Positions 44,549 through 53,543 of a stretch of DNA of 64,000 bases are shown piece by piece. Each line of letters opens with the position of its first letter. The stretch's first letter is position 1. Made by a program: the position numbers and the translations under genes. The stretch is from NCBI GenBank assembly GCA_900120395.1, contig LT635553.1:1222254-1286253 (forward strand), in the 5' to 3' direction. This stretch comes from Porphyromonadaceae bacterium FC4. Its GTDB lineage: Bacteria; Bacteroidota; Bacteroidia; Bacteroidales; Porphyromonadaceae. The notes below the pieces were generated by a model. The model searched no databases, was not told the DNA's origin, and worked only from the letters and a program-made list of their open reading frames with translations.

Positions 44549-44637
44549 GGCTCTACAAAAGATCAATGCCACCAAAGACTCCACCGACATCATCACTCAC
44601 CACCGATTATTTCTAGACTTCAAGTGCGAGAGCCCTG
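44549..44637 (+). pseudogene. Repeated coding-end remnant, right arm
   Basis: On the plus strand one frame reads ALAALQKINATKDSTDIITH, matching the 22233 remnant (AALQKINASKDPTDIITP), but it has lost the stop and runs on. It is inverted relative to 44211-44270. The preceding 25 nt encode a Lys-rich run, so slightly more of the lost protein survives here than at 22233. Confidence 0.6.
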
Positions 44638-44692
44638 TGTCAGAAATAGACGGATATCAGATAATCAATAATCAATTTAGTTATTTATCATC

Positions 44693-45073
44693 ATGAAAAA
44701 AGAAATCATTAACTCGAAAAATGCACCTGCTGCAATTGGTCCCTATTCACAAGCCGTGAAGGTCAATGGTCTTTTATTTGTATCCGGTCAGCTTGGGCTT
44801 GACCCAGCTACAGGGAAGTTTGCAGGAGAAGACGTGGAGTCTCAGTGCGAACAAGTATTCAAGAACCTTGACGCTGTCTTGACCGAGGCAGGAATGACTT
44901 TTGATAACGTCGCAAAAGCGACCGTATACCTAGCAGACATTAAGGACTTTGGGAAAGTAAATACCATATACGGTAAATACTTCCAAGCTCCCTACCCTGC
45001 ACGTGCGGCCTATGCAGTAAAAGACCTCCCCAGTGGTGCACTGGTCGAAATCGAAGTCATAGCAGCAGAATAA
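44693..45073 (+). CDS. ridA: RidA-family reactive intermediate deaminase
   Basis: RidA hydrolyses reactive enamine/imine intermediates from PLP enzymes such as threonine dehydratase. The 126-residue protein has the family blocks APAAIGPYSQAVKVNGLLFVSGQLGLDPATG, the catalytic Arg in YPARAAYAV and the Glu in VEIEVIAAE. The length is typical. It stands alone, 464 nt after rlmB and 290 nt before pheT. No clear promoter was found in the AT-rich sequence just upstream. Confidence 0.96.
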   Translation: MKKEIINSKNAPAAIGPYSQAVKVNGLLFVSGQLGLDPATGKFAGEDVESQCEQVFKNLDAVLTEAGMTFDNVAKATVYLADIKDFGKVNTIYGKYFQAPYPARAAYAVKDLPSGALVEIEVIAAE

Positions 45074-45252
45074 AGCCAGGAAACAACGCCACTCCAAGCA
45101 TAGAGTCATCCAGAGATAGCTCGACTAGGTAAAATTGGACTAAGGCATAAGGACTAAGGCTACAGTCTCCGATCCGGTGTTCCTTGGCTACCACGTCACG
45201 GGCAGTGACGCCTTTTCTTACATCAAGATTACGTTGACCTGCGTCGATGTAC
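45074..45252. other. Gene-free stretch after ridA
   Basis: About 180 nt with no open frame of note. It has a short direct repeat (GGACTAAGGC, at about 45137 and 45152). No terminator for ridA could be identified. Confidence 0.4.
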
Positions 45253-45283
45253 TTGAAGGTTGAAAAATTTTGAGTTAACTTTG
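45253..45283 (+). promoter_or_regulatory. pheT promoter
   Basis: TTG at 45253-45255, 20 nt, TAACTTTG at 45276-45283 fits the Bacteroidetes consensus. A transcript would start near 45287, about 77 nt before pheT. Confidence 0.65.
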
Positions 45284-45297
45284 TGACTAGAAAAAAA

Positions 45298-45327
45298 GAG
45301 ACGGTAGTTATACCACACTACCGTCTC
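45298..45327 (+). promoter_or_regulatory. Hairpin in the pheT leader
   Basis: A perfect 11-bp stem GAGACGGTAGT / ACTACCGTCTC with an 8-nt loop begins about 10 nt after the predicted transcript start and is followed by CACTTGCATTTT. It is either a 5' stabilising hairpin, an attenuator, or a terminator for transcripts coming from ridA. Confidence 0.6.
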
Positions 45328-45363
45328 TCACTTGCATTTTAGTACTACTATACCATAGACATA

Positions 45364-47826
45364 ATGAACATATCGTACGGCTGGCTGAAGAAATATATTG
45401 ACACAGACCTTTCACCTCAGGAAGTAGGGGACATCCTCACCTCCATTGGACTAGAGGTGGGCACTGTCACTGAGCACCAGAGTATCAAAGGAGGTCTGGC
45501 GGGGATCGTAATAGGCAAAGTAAAGACCTGCATCCCACATCCAAACTCTGACCATCTAAAGATCACAACCGTTGATCTTGGTTCTAAGCACACGCCGGAC
45601 GGACCGATTCAGATCGTCTGTGGTGCGCCAAATGTAGCTGCGGGACAGACTGTACCTGTAGCAACTATTGGTACAGTCCTATATGATGGAGATGAAAGCT
45701 TTACGATCAAAAAGGGACGCATACGTGGTGAGGAATCCTTCGGCATGATCTGTGCAGCTGACGAGATCGGTGTTGGGACAAACCATGATGGGATCATGGT
45801 TCTACCTAATGACTTACCTGCCGGTATGCCTGCAGCAGAGTATTTCGATGTCAAGCAAGATGCAATCATCGAGATAGACATCACCGCCAACCGTATAGAT
45901 GCGACCTCCCACTATGGAGTGGCTCGTGATCTATATGCCTATCTCACGACTCACGGGCACAAAACCCAGCTACACAAGCCTGAAGTCTTTCCTGTGGAGG
46001 GCAGCGGGGAACCAATCAAACTCACTGTAGAGTCTCCCGAAGCGTGCTTTAGATACTCAGGTGTCGTCATCAAAGGAGTGAAGGTGACACAAAGTCCTAA
46101 GTGGCTCAGCGATGCCCTCGAGCTAATAGGTCAAAAGTCAATAAATAATGTGGTTGACATTTCCAACTACGTACTCCAGGAGATTGGACAGCCACTGCAC
46201 ACCTTTGACTTGAGCAAAATTGAGGGAGATCATATCCACGTACGTTTTGCCCGAAAGGATGAAAAGATCGTCACGCTGGATCATACTGAGCAAGAGCTCA
46301 ATGAAGCAGACCTCTGTATCTGCAACGATAGTGAACCTATGTGTATTGCAGGAGTAATGGGTGGCATACATTCTAGTGTTACGGAGGAGACTACCGATAT
46401 CTTTCTGGAGTGTGCGACTTTTCACCCCACATATGTACGTAAGACTGCCCGCCGTCATGGGATGAATACGGATGCTTCATTCAGATACGAGAGAGGTCTT
46501 GACCCCGAAGCTGTTCCCTATGCGCTTGCACGTGCGGTAGACCTTATCACACAAGTAGCCGGGGGAGAAGTAGCAAGCCGTATATACGACTACTACCCGG
46601 AGCCACAAGGTCCGTTTGAGGTAGAGCTATCCCTACAAAAAGTCACCAACCTTATAGGCATCGAGATCCCAAGGGAGAAAATCTTGGAGATACTGGATGC
46701 CCTAGAGATGAAGGTTGTAAACGAGAAAGATGGCATCTTGAGTCTACAAGTTCCACGCTACAGGTACGATGTGACCCGTGACGTAGATGTGATCGAGGAT
46801 ATACTCCGCATTTATGGCTACAATGAAGTCCCGATCAGCAACGTCATAAGCAGTTCTATTTCACCGGTGACCTATACAGACAAGAGTGTACGTATGCAGC
46901 AGGTGATTAGTGAGCAGCTTGTCGGAGCCGGATTCAATGAAATTCTCAACAACTCCCTCTCCAAGGCTGAATACTATCAATCGGAGGAGGATGAAAAAGC
47001 AGCCGTCAAGCTGCTCAATCCTCTATCAGCAGACCTCTCGACCCTACGGATGAGCATGGTGCATGGTGGACTTGAGACCATAGAGTATAACCTTAATAGA
47101 AAAGCGAATAGCCTCAGGCTGTTTGAATTCGGAAATACCTATCGCAAAGCAAAAGAATCCCCATTACAGCAGCTCAGAGGGTACGAAGAAACCTATACCC
47201 TTGCGCTATGGATGACCGGTGATGAGCTTGCGGATAACTGGAGTACCCCGGGCAAAAAACAGACCCCCTATGAGCTTAGCGCCGTTCTTCAAAATATACT
47301 GGGACGCTCCGGACTTGACAGAAGGGAGTATGAGATAACTCAGGAAATAGATACGCCTTTATTTGAGAAAGGAGAAAAGATTACCCTAAAAGGCGGCAAG
47401 ACGATAGGTCGTTGGGGGGTACTGAGTGAATCGCTACTAAATCTCCACGACATCGCCACCCCGGTCTTTTATGCTGAATTTCTTTGGGACAACCTACTGA
47501 AGAGAGTCATAGACCGTACACCAAAGATAAAGGACGTACCACGCTTCCCCGCAGTACGGAGAGATTTTGCTCTTGTCTTGGATACGCACACCACGTTTTC
47601 TGAAGTAGAGCGAGTGGCAAGAAACGTTGAAGACAAGATTCTCCAGGATGTGGTTCTATTTGATGTCTACGAGGACTCTTCACATCTCCCCGAAGGGAAA
47701 AAGTCTTATGCAGTAGCCTTTACCCTCCAGGATCCTACCAAGACACTTTCCGACAAGGTTATTGACAAGACCATGAAAAAGATATACTCAGCTCTTGAGA
47801 AAGAACTGGGCGCAGAACTAAGATAA
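45364..47826 (+). CDS. pheT: Phenylalanyl-tRNA synthetase beta subunit
   Basis: PheT pairs with PheS to charge tRNA-Phe and edits Tyr-tRNA-Phe. The 820-residue protein has all bacterial beta-chain parts: an N-terminal tRNA-binding domain (about 40-150, TCIPHPNSDHLKITTVDLG), the B3/B4 editing domain (about 215-395), B5 (about 405-480), the catalytic-like core, and a C-terminal FDX-ACB domain (about 727-820, FPAVRRDFALVLD). pheS is not in the window, so the two subunits are encoded apart, as is usual in Bacteroidales. yebC follows after 31 nt. Confidence 0.97.
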   Translation: MNISYGWLKKYIDTDLSPQEVGDILTSIGLEVGTVTEHQSIKGGLAGIVIGKVKTCIPHPNSDHLKITTVDLGSKHTPDGPIQIVCGAPNVAAGQTVPVATIGTVLYDGDESFTIKKGRIRGEESFGMICAADEIGVGTNHDGIMVLPNDLPAGMPAAEYFDVKQDAIIEIDITANRIDATSHYGVARDLYAYLTTHGHKTQLHKPEVFPVEGSGEPIKLTVESPEACFRYSGVVIKGVKVTQSPKWLSDALELIGQKSINNVVDISNYVLQEIGQPLHTFDLSKIEGDHIHVRFARKDEKIVTLDHTEQELNEADLCICNDSEPMCIAGVMGGIHSSVTEETTDIFLECATFHPTYVRKTARRHGMNTDASFRYERGLDPEAVPYALARAVDLITQVAGGEVASRIYDYYPEPQGPFEVELSLQKVTNLIGIEIPREKILEILDALEMKVVNEKDGILSLQVPRYRYDVTRDVDVIEDILRIYGYNEVPISNVISSSISPVTYTDKSVRMQQVISEQLVGAGFNEILNNSLSKAEYYQSEEDEKAAVKLLNPLSADLSTLRMSMVHGGLETIEYNLNRKANSLRLFEFGNTYRKAKESPLQQLRGYEETYTLALWMTGDELADNWSTPGKKQTPYELSAVLQNILGRSGLDRREYEITQEIDTPLFEKGEKITLKGGKTIGRWGVLSESLLNLHDIATPVFYAEFLWDNLLKRVIDRTPKIKDVPRFPAVRRDFALVLDTHTTFSEVERVARNVEDKILQDVVLFDVYEDSSHLPEGKKSYAVAFTLQDPTKTLSDKVIDKTMKKIYSALEKELGAELR

Positions 47827-47857
47827 AAACAAAGCATCACGATACTATACTTAAGAA

Positions 47858-48604
47858 ATGGGAAGAGCATTTGAATACAGAAAAGCAAGAAAGCTAAAAC
47901 GTTGGGGCAATATGTCCCGGACATTCACCAAGATCGGCAAGGAGATCACCATAGCTGCCCGTGAAGGTGGACCTGATCCGGATACCAACCCACGCCTAAG
48001 GTTGCTGATACAGACCTCCAAAAAGGAGAACATGCCCAAGGATAATGTAGAGCGTGCTATCAAGCGTGCTACAGAAAAAGATTTCTCTGACTACAAGCAG
48101 ATGAACTATGAGGGATATGGGCCGCACGGTATTGCCATTTTCGTTGAGACCGCGACAGACAACACCACCCGTACTGTAGCAAACGTCCGAAGTGTATTCA
48201 ACAAATACGGTGGTAACCTAGGCACTACAGGAAGCCTTGAGTTCCTCTTCGATCATAATGTCATCTTCCATGTTGACACGCAAGACAAGGAAGTTGACAC
48301 GGATGAGCTACTGTTGGAGCTGATTGACTTTGGGGTGGAGGAGATCGAAGAAGAGGATGGCGAGCTGGTCATTACCGGCGACTTTATTTCCAACGGAGAT
48401 ATCCAGTCAGCTCTGGAGTCAAAGGGCTTTGAGATCAGCTCCGCAGACTTTGTGCGAATTCCGAAGGACACCAAAGATATCACTCCCGAGGAGCGTGAAG
48501 AGGTCAATACACTCATCGAGAAGCTAGAGGAGGATGATGATGTGCAGAACGTCTTTACCAACATGGCTGAGGATCCTGACGAGTTGGACGAAAGCGACGA
48601 ATAA
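47858..48604 (+). CDS. yebC: YebC/PmpR-family protein
   Basis: A 248-residue protein with the YebC opening MGRAFEYRKARKLKRWGNMSRTFTKIGKEITIAAREGG and the NPRLRLLIQTSKKENMPKDNVERAIKRA helix. The acidic C-terminus (EEDDDVQNVFTNMAEDPDELDESDE) is typical. The family is described as transcriptional regulators and more recently as translation factors acting on ribosomes stalled at proline-rich sequences. It lies 31 nt after pheT and ends before a terminator, so pheT-yebC is probably one unit. Confidence 0.95.
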   Translation: MGRAFEYRKARKLKRWGNMSRTFTKIGKEITIAAREGGPDPDTNPRLRLLIQTSKKENMPKDNVERAIKRATEKDFSDYKQMNYEGYGPHGIAIFVETATDNTTRTVANVRSVFNKYGGNLGTTGSLEFLFDHNVIFHVDTQDKEVDTDELLLELIDFGVEEIEEEDGELVITGDFISNGDIQSALESKGFEISSADFVRIPKDTKDITPEEREEVNTLIEKLEEDDDVQNVFTNMAEDPDELDESDE

Positions 48605-48657
48605 CCCTTCAGTATACAGAGAGATAATCAGAAAAGCAGACTAATGCCATAAGACAG

Positions 48658-48693
48658 AAGCTCAAGAAGTACCACATTGTACTTTTTGAGCTT
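48658..48693 (+). terminator. Terminator after yebC
   Basis: The stem AAGCTCAAGAAGTAC pairs with GTACTTTTTGAGCTT (one G-U) around a 6-nt loop, 53 nt after the yebC stop and just before mfd. Confidence 0.75.
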
Positions 48694-48710
48694 TTGGTGA
48701 TGAGGTAGAC

Positions 48711-51700
48711 ATGACACATACACTTCAAGACATTCTAGATCGTTTTTCGGGGACAAAGTCATTTGGCACACTACGAAAGCAGCTGAGCAGCAAACAACGA
48801 ATACAGCTCACCGGTCTTCATGGATCCGCACCGGCTCTCTTGCTCCAGAGCCTTGCTACCCCTTTTCTCTGTATAGAGTCGGATGAAGATGCTGCCGGCT
48901 ACCTGTACAACGATCTCACAGCACTCGCAGGTGGCGAGGAAACGTCGGACATTGTGTTTCTCCCCTCACTCTACAAGCGTGGGATCCGCTATGGTCAGCG
49001 CGACGGAGCCAATGAGGTTCTCCGCTCCCAGGTCATAGATGCACTTCGTACGGGGACACTTCCCAGGATTATTGTCACCTACCCTGCTGCGCTTATGGAG
49101 TTGATTCCGGACGCCGGCACACACGATGAACAAAAGAAAATCATTGGCGTAGGCGACGAGGTCCCACGTGCCCCCTTTAGAGAAAAGCTGTGGGATCTGG
49201 GGTTTGAAGAGGTGGACTATGTCTACCAGCCGGGACAGTTTGCCGTTAGAGGCAGCATTATTGACATCTTTTCGTTTGCCCAAGAGGAAGCGGTGCGTAT
49301 AGACTTCTTTGGCGACGAAGTGGAGAGCATCCGCACCTTTGACCCCGAGACCCAACTCTCTCATGGCAGTCAGGATACGGTCACAATCCTTGCCGCTATG
49401 GATAGCGCCAGCCCAACCGTGTCTCTCCTATCAATAATACCAGACGAGTACACTCTCTACATTCCACGGTGGTCATTTCTCTCCTCCACTTTAGAGGATC
49501 TATTCACACAGCCCCCTGTTCACCCCGAGGACAACATCTTCACCACCCTTGAGGAGATGCAAGCTATGCTGCAGTCTCCGGAGAGGGTCTTGGAAGAAAT
49601 AGAGCGGCACACAATACTTGCCCAGGATCTGACAATCGACCGGGAGCAAAAGTGGACGGAAGTACACTTCACGCAACGTCCTGAGCCTCTATTTCACAAA
49701 AACTTTGACATCCTCTCTCAGACGCTCTTGGACCTACAAGGTAAAGGCTATACCACGTCCATCATGAGCAATCAGCAGAGTCAGATAGAGCGGCTAGAAG
49801 CTATTTTCGAAGACCAAGGAAAAGGCGTGACCTTTTCGCCTATACTACCGACTCTACATGCCGGTTTCATAGATGAGGAAATGCGTGAAGCTCTGTTTTC
49901 GGACCACAACATATTCGAGCGCTTTCACAACTACCGACTCAAAAGTGATGGAATCCGACAGAGAGCATCTGCTCTGACGCTCAAGGAGATCAAGACCTTT
50001 GAGTACGGGGACTACATTGTTCATGTCAACCATGGCATCGGCACATTTGGTGGTCTTTTCACGGTCGAGAAAAACGGCAAACCTGTTGAGATGGTTCGCC
50101 TCAACTACAAAGGCGGAGACAGTCTCTACGTCAGTATCCACTCGCTGCACCACATTTCCAAATACAAGAGTAGCGACAGTGAAGATCCCCCTACTCTGAA
50201 CAAGCTCGGCACCGGGGCTTGGGATAAGATCAAGGAGCGTACCAAAAAGAAGGTAAAAACCATTGCCCGAGACCTCATCAAGCTTTATGCCGAGCGATTA
50301 AAAGTCAAGGGCTTTGCCTACAGTCCTGACTCTTACCTCCAAAAAGAGCTGGAGGCATCCTTCCAATACGAAGACACTCCGGACCAAGAGACGGCCACAG
50401 CCCAGGTAAAGGCAGATATGGAAAAACCAATCCCTATGGATCGGCTTATCTGCGGGGATGTAGGCTTTGGAAAAACAGAGGTGGCGATACGGGCAGCGTT
50501 CAAGGCTGTAGCAGACAGCAAGCAGGTCGCTGTAATGGTCCCGACCACCGTGCTTGCTTACCAACACTACCGCACTTTTTCAAAAAGGTTGGCAGACTTC
50601 CCATGTCGCGTAGAGTACCTCAGTCAGAGCAAAACACCCAAAGAACGCAAGGAAATACTCGCCGATCTCAAGGAGGGCAAAATAGACATCATCATCGGCA
50701 CACATACACTTGCCGGCAAGACAGTGGAGTACAAGGATCTTGGCCTGCTGATCATTGACGAGGAGCAAAAGTTTGGCGTGGCGGTGAAAGAGCGCCTCCG
50801 CAAGGCTCGTACCCACGTGGATACCCTCACGATGACCGCCACCCCCATTCCCCGCACCCTGCAGTTCTCACTGATGGGCGCACGTGACCTATCCAATATC
50901 CAGACCCCACCTCCCAACAGGTACCCCATCCGTACAGAGCACACCGGATTTGACCTCGGGGTAATAGCTGAGCTTATCAATGCCGAACTGGCAAGAGACG
51001 GGCAGGTCTTTTTCATACATAATCGCGTACACAATATCCACGACATTGCAGATGACATCCGTCGAGTAGTGCCGGGTGTACGTATCGGCATTGGGCATGG
51101 TCAGATGCCTAAAAAAGACCTAGAGAACGTGATGCTGGACTTCATGAGCCACAAGTACGATGTGCTGCTGGCTACAGCTATCATCGAAAACGGGATAGAT
51201 GTCCCCAATGCCAATACCATTATCATCAACGATGCTCAACGCTTTGGCTTGAGCGACCTTCACCAGCTAAGGGGCCGAGTCGGCAGAGGAAATAAAAAAG
51301 CCTACTGCATCCTCCTCACACCTCCACTAAGGGATCTCACCCCTACCGCTAAGCGAAGGATCGAGAGCATCACAACCTTCTCGGAGCTCGGTAGCGGCAT
51401 CCACATTGCGATGCAAGACCTCGACATCAGGGGAGCAGGGAACCTACTTGGATCCGAACAGAGTGGCTTCATCGCCGATCTAGGCTACGAGACCTACAAA
51501 CGGATACTCGAAGAAGCGGTCCTCGAACTAAAGAACGAAGAGTTTGCCGACCTCTTTGACAATGATGACGAAAAGGTAGAGGAGCAAACACCACAAAAGG
51601 ACTACGTCTACGAGACCACGCTCGATACCGACATGCCCGCCTTTTTCCCCGCAGACTACGTTCCGGGAGACAACGAGCGCATCAGTCTGTACAAAGAACT

Positions 51701-52076
51701 AGACAGCTTGTCCAATCAGCGTGAGCTAGACGACTATCTTGCCCGGCTTGAGGATCGCTTCGGTCCTCTCCCCAAGGAAGCACTGGAGCTGATCAATGTC
51801 GTACAGCTCAGGATGCTTGGCAAAAAAGCGGGACTTGAGCGCATCGTACTCAAAAACAAAATACTCATCCTCACACTGGTACAAGATCCAAACAGTCGGT
51901 TCTTCAGGAGCACGACCTTCAGGAACATTCTCAACAATGCAGGGACTGTCATGGTTGGCAAAGTCCACTTCAGGGAAGAAAATGGCACCCGTAGCATCAC
52001 GATCAAGAACGTAAAGAGTCTAAAGGAAGCATACGACCTGGTGCTAAAGCTGATCAGCAGACCGGAAAATATCTAG
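48711..52076 (+). CDS. mfd: Transcription-repair coupling factor Mfd
   Basis: Mfd removes RNA polymerase stalled at DNA damage and recruits UvrA. The 1121-residue protein has the UvrB-like N-terminal region (about 1-330, with VRGSIIDIFSFAQEEAVRIDFFGDEVE), the RNAP-interacting domain (about 420-500, EYGDYIVHVNHGIGTFGGL), and the helicase motor with Walker A CGDVGFGKTEVAIRAAFKA, box II IDEEQKFGV, TMTATPIPRTL and the QLRGRVGRGNKKAYC motif VI. The C-terminal TRCF domain (about 985-1085) completes it. It follows the yebC terminator by 17 nt and is monocistronic as far as I can see. Confidence 0.97.
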   Translation: MTHTLQDILDRFSGTKSFGTLRKQLSSKQRIQLTGLHGSAPALLLQSLATPFLCIESDEDAAGYLYNDLTALAGGEETSDIVFLPSLYKRGIRYGQRDGANEVLRSQVIDALRTGTLPRIIVTYPAALMELIPDAGTHDEQKKIIGVGDEVPRAPFREKLWDLGFEEVDYVYQPGQFAVRGSIIDIFSFAQEEAVRIDFFGDEVESIRTFDPETQLSHGSQDTVTILAAMDSASPTVSLLSIIPDEYTLYIPRWSFLSSTLEDLFTQPPVHPEDNIFTTLEEMQAMLQSPERVLEEIERHTILAQDLTIDREQKWTEVHFTQRPEPLFHKNFDILSQTLLDLQGKGYTTSIMSNQQSQIERLEAIFEDQGKGVTFSPILPTLHAGFIDEEMREALFSDHNIFERFHNYRLKSDGIRQRASALTLKEIKTFEYGDYIVHVNHGIGTFGGLFTVEKNGKPVEMVRLNYKGGDSLYVSIHSLHHISKYKSSDSEDPPTLNKLGTGAWDKIKERTKKKVKTIARDLIKLYAERLKVKGFAYSPDSYLQKELEASFQYEDTPDQETATAQVKADMEKPIPMDRLICGDVGFGKTEVAIRAAFKAVADSKQVAVMVPTTVLAYQHYRTFSKRLADFPCRVEYLSQSKTPKERKEILADLKEGKIDIIIGTHTLAGKTVEYKDLGLLIIDEEQKFGVAVKERLRKARTHVDTLTMTATPIPRTLQFSLMGARDLSNIQTPPPNRYPIRTEHTGFDLGVIAELINAELARDGQVFFIHNRVHNIHDIADDIRRVVPGVRIGIGHGQMPKKDLENVMLDFMSHKYDVLLATAIIENGIDVPNANTIIINDAQRFGLSDLHQLRGRVGRGNKKAYCILLTPPLRDLTPTAKRRIESITTFSELGSGIHIAMQDLDIRGAGNLLGSEQSGFIADLGYETYKRILEEAVLELKNEEFADLFDNDDEKVEEQTPQKDYVYETTLDTDMPAFFPADYVPGDNERISLYKELDSLSNQRELDDYLARLEDRFGPLPKEALELINVVQLRMLGKKAGLERIVLKNKILILTLVQDPNSRFFRSTTFRNILNNAGTVMVGKVHFREENGTRSITIKNVKSLKEAYDLVLKLISRPENI

Positions 52077-52116
52077 CACACCCATTCTACCACCATTTCC
52101 TAGCACATCAAACTGA

Positions 52117-52248
52117 TGTGACGTGTACTGAAAAAAGCTTCACGGATAGTAGCAAACTGTTTCCAGTAGGAAAGAGAACGGTTTGACGGATAGAAGAGAA
52201 CGGTTTGACGGATAGAAGAGAACGGTTTCCAGTAGGAAACTTTTTCTG
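52117..52248 (+). repeat. Modular 22-nt brick repeat, copy 7 (five bricks)
   Basis: It begins with the left terminal repeat TGACGTGTACTGAAAAA (52119 on). The bricks are in perfect register: A 52138-52159, B 52160-52181, A 52182-52203, A 52204-52225, B core from 52226. The two adjacent A bricks are identical over all 22 nt, a recent duplication of one brick. The right end is TTTTTCTGCTCTC, a degenerate terminal repeat. It lies between mfd and the Pho locus. Confidence 0.94.
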
Positions 52249-52373
52249 CTCTCAGGCACCCTCTCCCAGAACACTCGTCCCCCACTGATTACCAACACAA
52301 TACAAGGAATTCAAAACCATACATTTAAGTCTGAACACAGAACACTCATCGGACAAAGCATGACTGAGCTATA

Positions 52374-52408
52374 TGTAACAATGTTGTAATACAAAAGCAA
52401 TACCTTTG
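52374..52408 (+). promoter_or_regulatory. Candidate Pho box and -7 element before pstS
   Basis: TGTAACA (52374-52380) and TGTAATA (52385-52391) form a direct repeat with an 11-nt period, the spacing of PhoB half-sites. Ten nucleotides further is TACCTTTG (52401-52408), a Bacteroidetes -7 element without a -33 partner. That is the layout of an activator-dependent promoter. pstS starts 41 nt later. Confidence 0.55.
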
Positions 52409-52448
52409 CCGTGAAGAAATAGGTAATCGATTAACATTACAGAAAGGC

Positions 52449-53534
52449 ATGTTTGGACGAGCAAAGCAGTTCATTAGTACCGTGGCTCTTGCCTTAGGCA
52501 CACTTCTATTCAGCTCATGCAACAGCTCTATAATAAGCGGTGCAGGAGCATCCTTTCCATCCCCTTTTTACATCGAGGCTGCCAAGCAGTATGCGACCGA
52601 TTCGGAAAGCAATCCTGACGGTATCCAGGTCAGCTATGGCGCGGTGGGGAGTGGAGCCGGTATCCGAAACCTCCAAGACTATACAGTAGACTTTGGGGCT
52701 TCGGATGTTTTTTTATCAGATTCCGAGATGGAGAAAATGGAGCAAGAGGTTCTACATATTTCCACCTGCATAGGAGGCATCGTCATGGCATACAACCTCA
52801 GCGAAGTACCGGTGCTCAATCTATCGCCGGAGATCATTACAGGAATCTATCTGGGAAAAATAACCTCTTGGGACGATCCGATGATCGCAGAAGTAAATCC
52901 CGACGTAGAGCTCCCCAACAAGCCGGTGACTCCAATATATAGATCTGATGGCAGTGGGACAACTGCAGTATTCTCAAGCTACATGTGCGAGGTAGATCCC
53001 GAGTGGGAAACACAACTGGGATCAGGGAAGTCGGTGGACTTTGGGACGGTAGGACTGGCTGCCAAAGGCAATCCGGGAGTAGCAGGTAACATTAGCGAAA
53101 TAGACGGCTCGATAGGCTATATTGGTTCAGAGTACTCACTAGCGCTGGGGCTACCGGCGGCAAGGTTGAAAAATGCGAGCGGCAACTACGTAGAAGCCAA
53201 CATGAATAGTATATCTCTCAGTGGTGAGCGGGATGACTTTCCGGATGATACACGAGCCATACTCGCCAACTCTCCTCACCCCGATGCCTATCCAATCAGC
53301 ACAATGACATGGATACTGGTGTACAAAGAGCAAGCATACCACAAACGGTCGCTAAGAGAAGCCAAAGCCTTGCAAGACTGGCTCCTATACCTAGTTGGTG
53401 ATGAAGCTGCTGTGAGTGCATCCAAGACGCACTACTCTCCTCTCCCGGCATCTGCACAAGAAAAAGCCCGAAAGGTCATACTCAGCATGACCTACAATGG
53501 GAAAAATCTGGCTCAACTCAACGCCCCAAAATAG
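52449..53534 (+). CDS. pstS: Phosphate ABC transporter substrate-binding lipoprotein PstS
   Basis: PstS captures inorganic phosphate outside the inner membrane and delivers it to PstCA. The 361-residue protein has a signal with lipobox (LLFSSC, Cys24), then SGAGASFPSPFYIEAAKQY, the phosphate loop SYGAVGSGAGI, FGASDVFLSDSEM, and YRSDGSGTTAVFSSYMCE, which carries the phosphate-contacting Ser/Gly/Thr residues. It is the first gene of the pst locus and is preceded by a candidate Pho box. pstC follows after 9 nt. Confidence 0.97.
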   Translation: MFGRAKQFISTVALALGTLLFSSCNSSIISGAGASFPSPFYIEAAKQYATDSESNPDGIQVSYGAVGSGAGIRNLQDYTVDFGASDVFLSDSEMEKMEQEVLHISTCIGGIVMAYNLSEVPVLNLSPEIITGIYLGKITSWDDPMIAEVNPDVELPNKPVTPIYRSDGSGTTAVFSSYMCEVDPEWETQLGSGKSVDFGTVGLAAKGNPGVAGNISEIDGSIGYIGSEYSLALGLPAARLKNASGNYVEANMNSISLSGERDDFPDDTRAILANSPHPDAYPISTMTWILVYKEQAYHKRSLREAKALQDWLLYLVGDEAAVSASKTHYSPLPASAQEKARKVILSMTYNGKNLAQLNAPK

Positions 53535-53543
53535 TCGATAGAG

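Noticed and set aside
45074-45363. tRNA or T-box leader upstream of pheT
   Set aside because: No cloverleaf, no T-box bulge sequence and no anticodon-matching specifier could be found; only a simple hairpin is present.
52100-52285. Minus-strand open frame over copy 7
   Set aside because: Repeat translation, as above; removal of a brick would break the frame.
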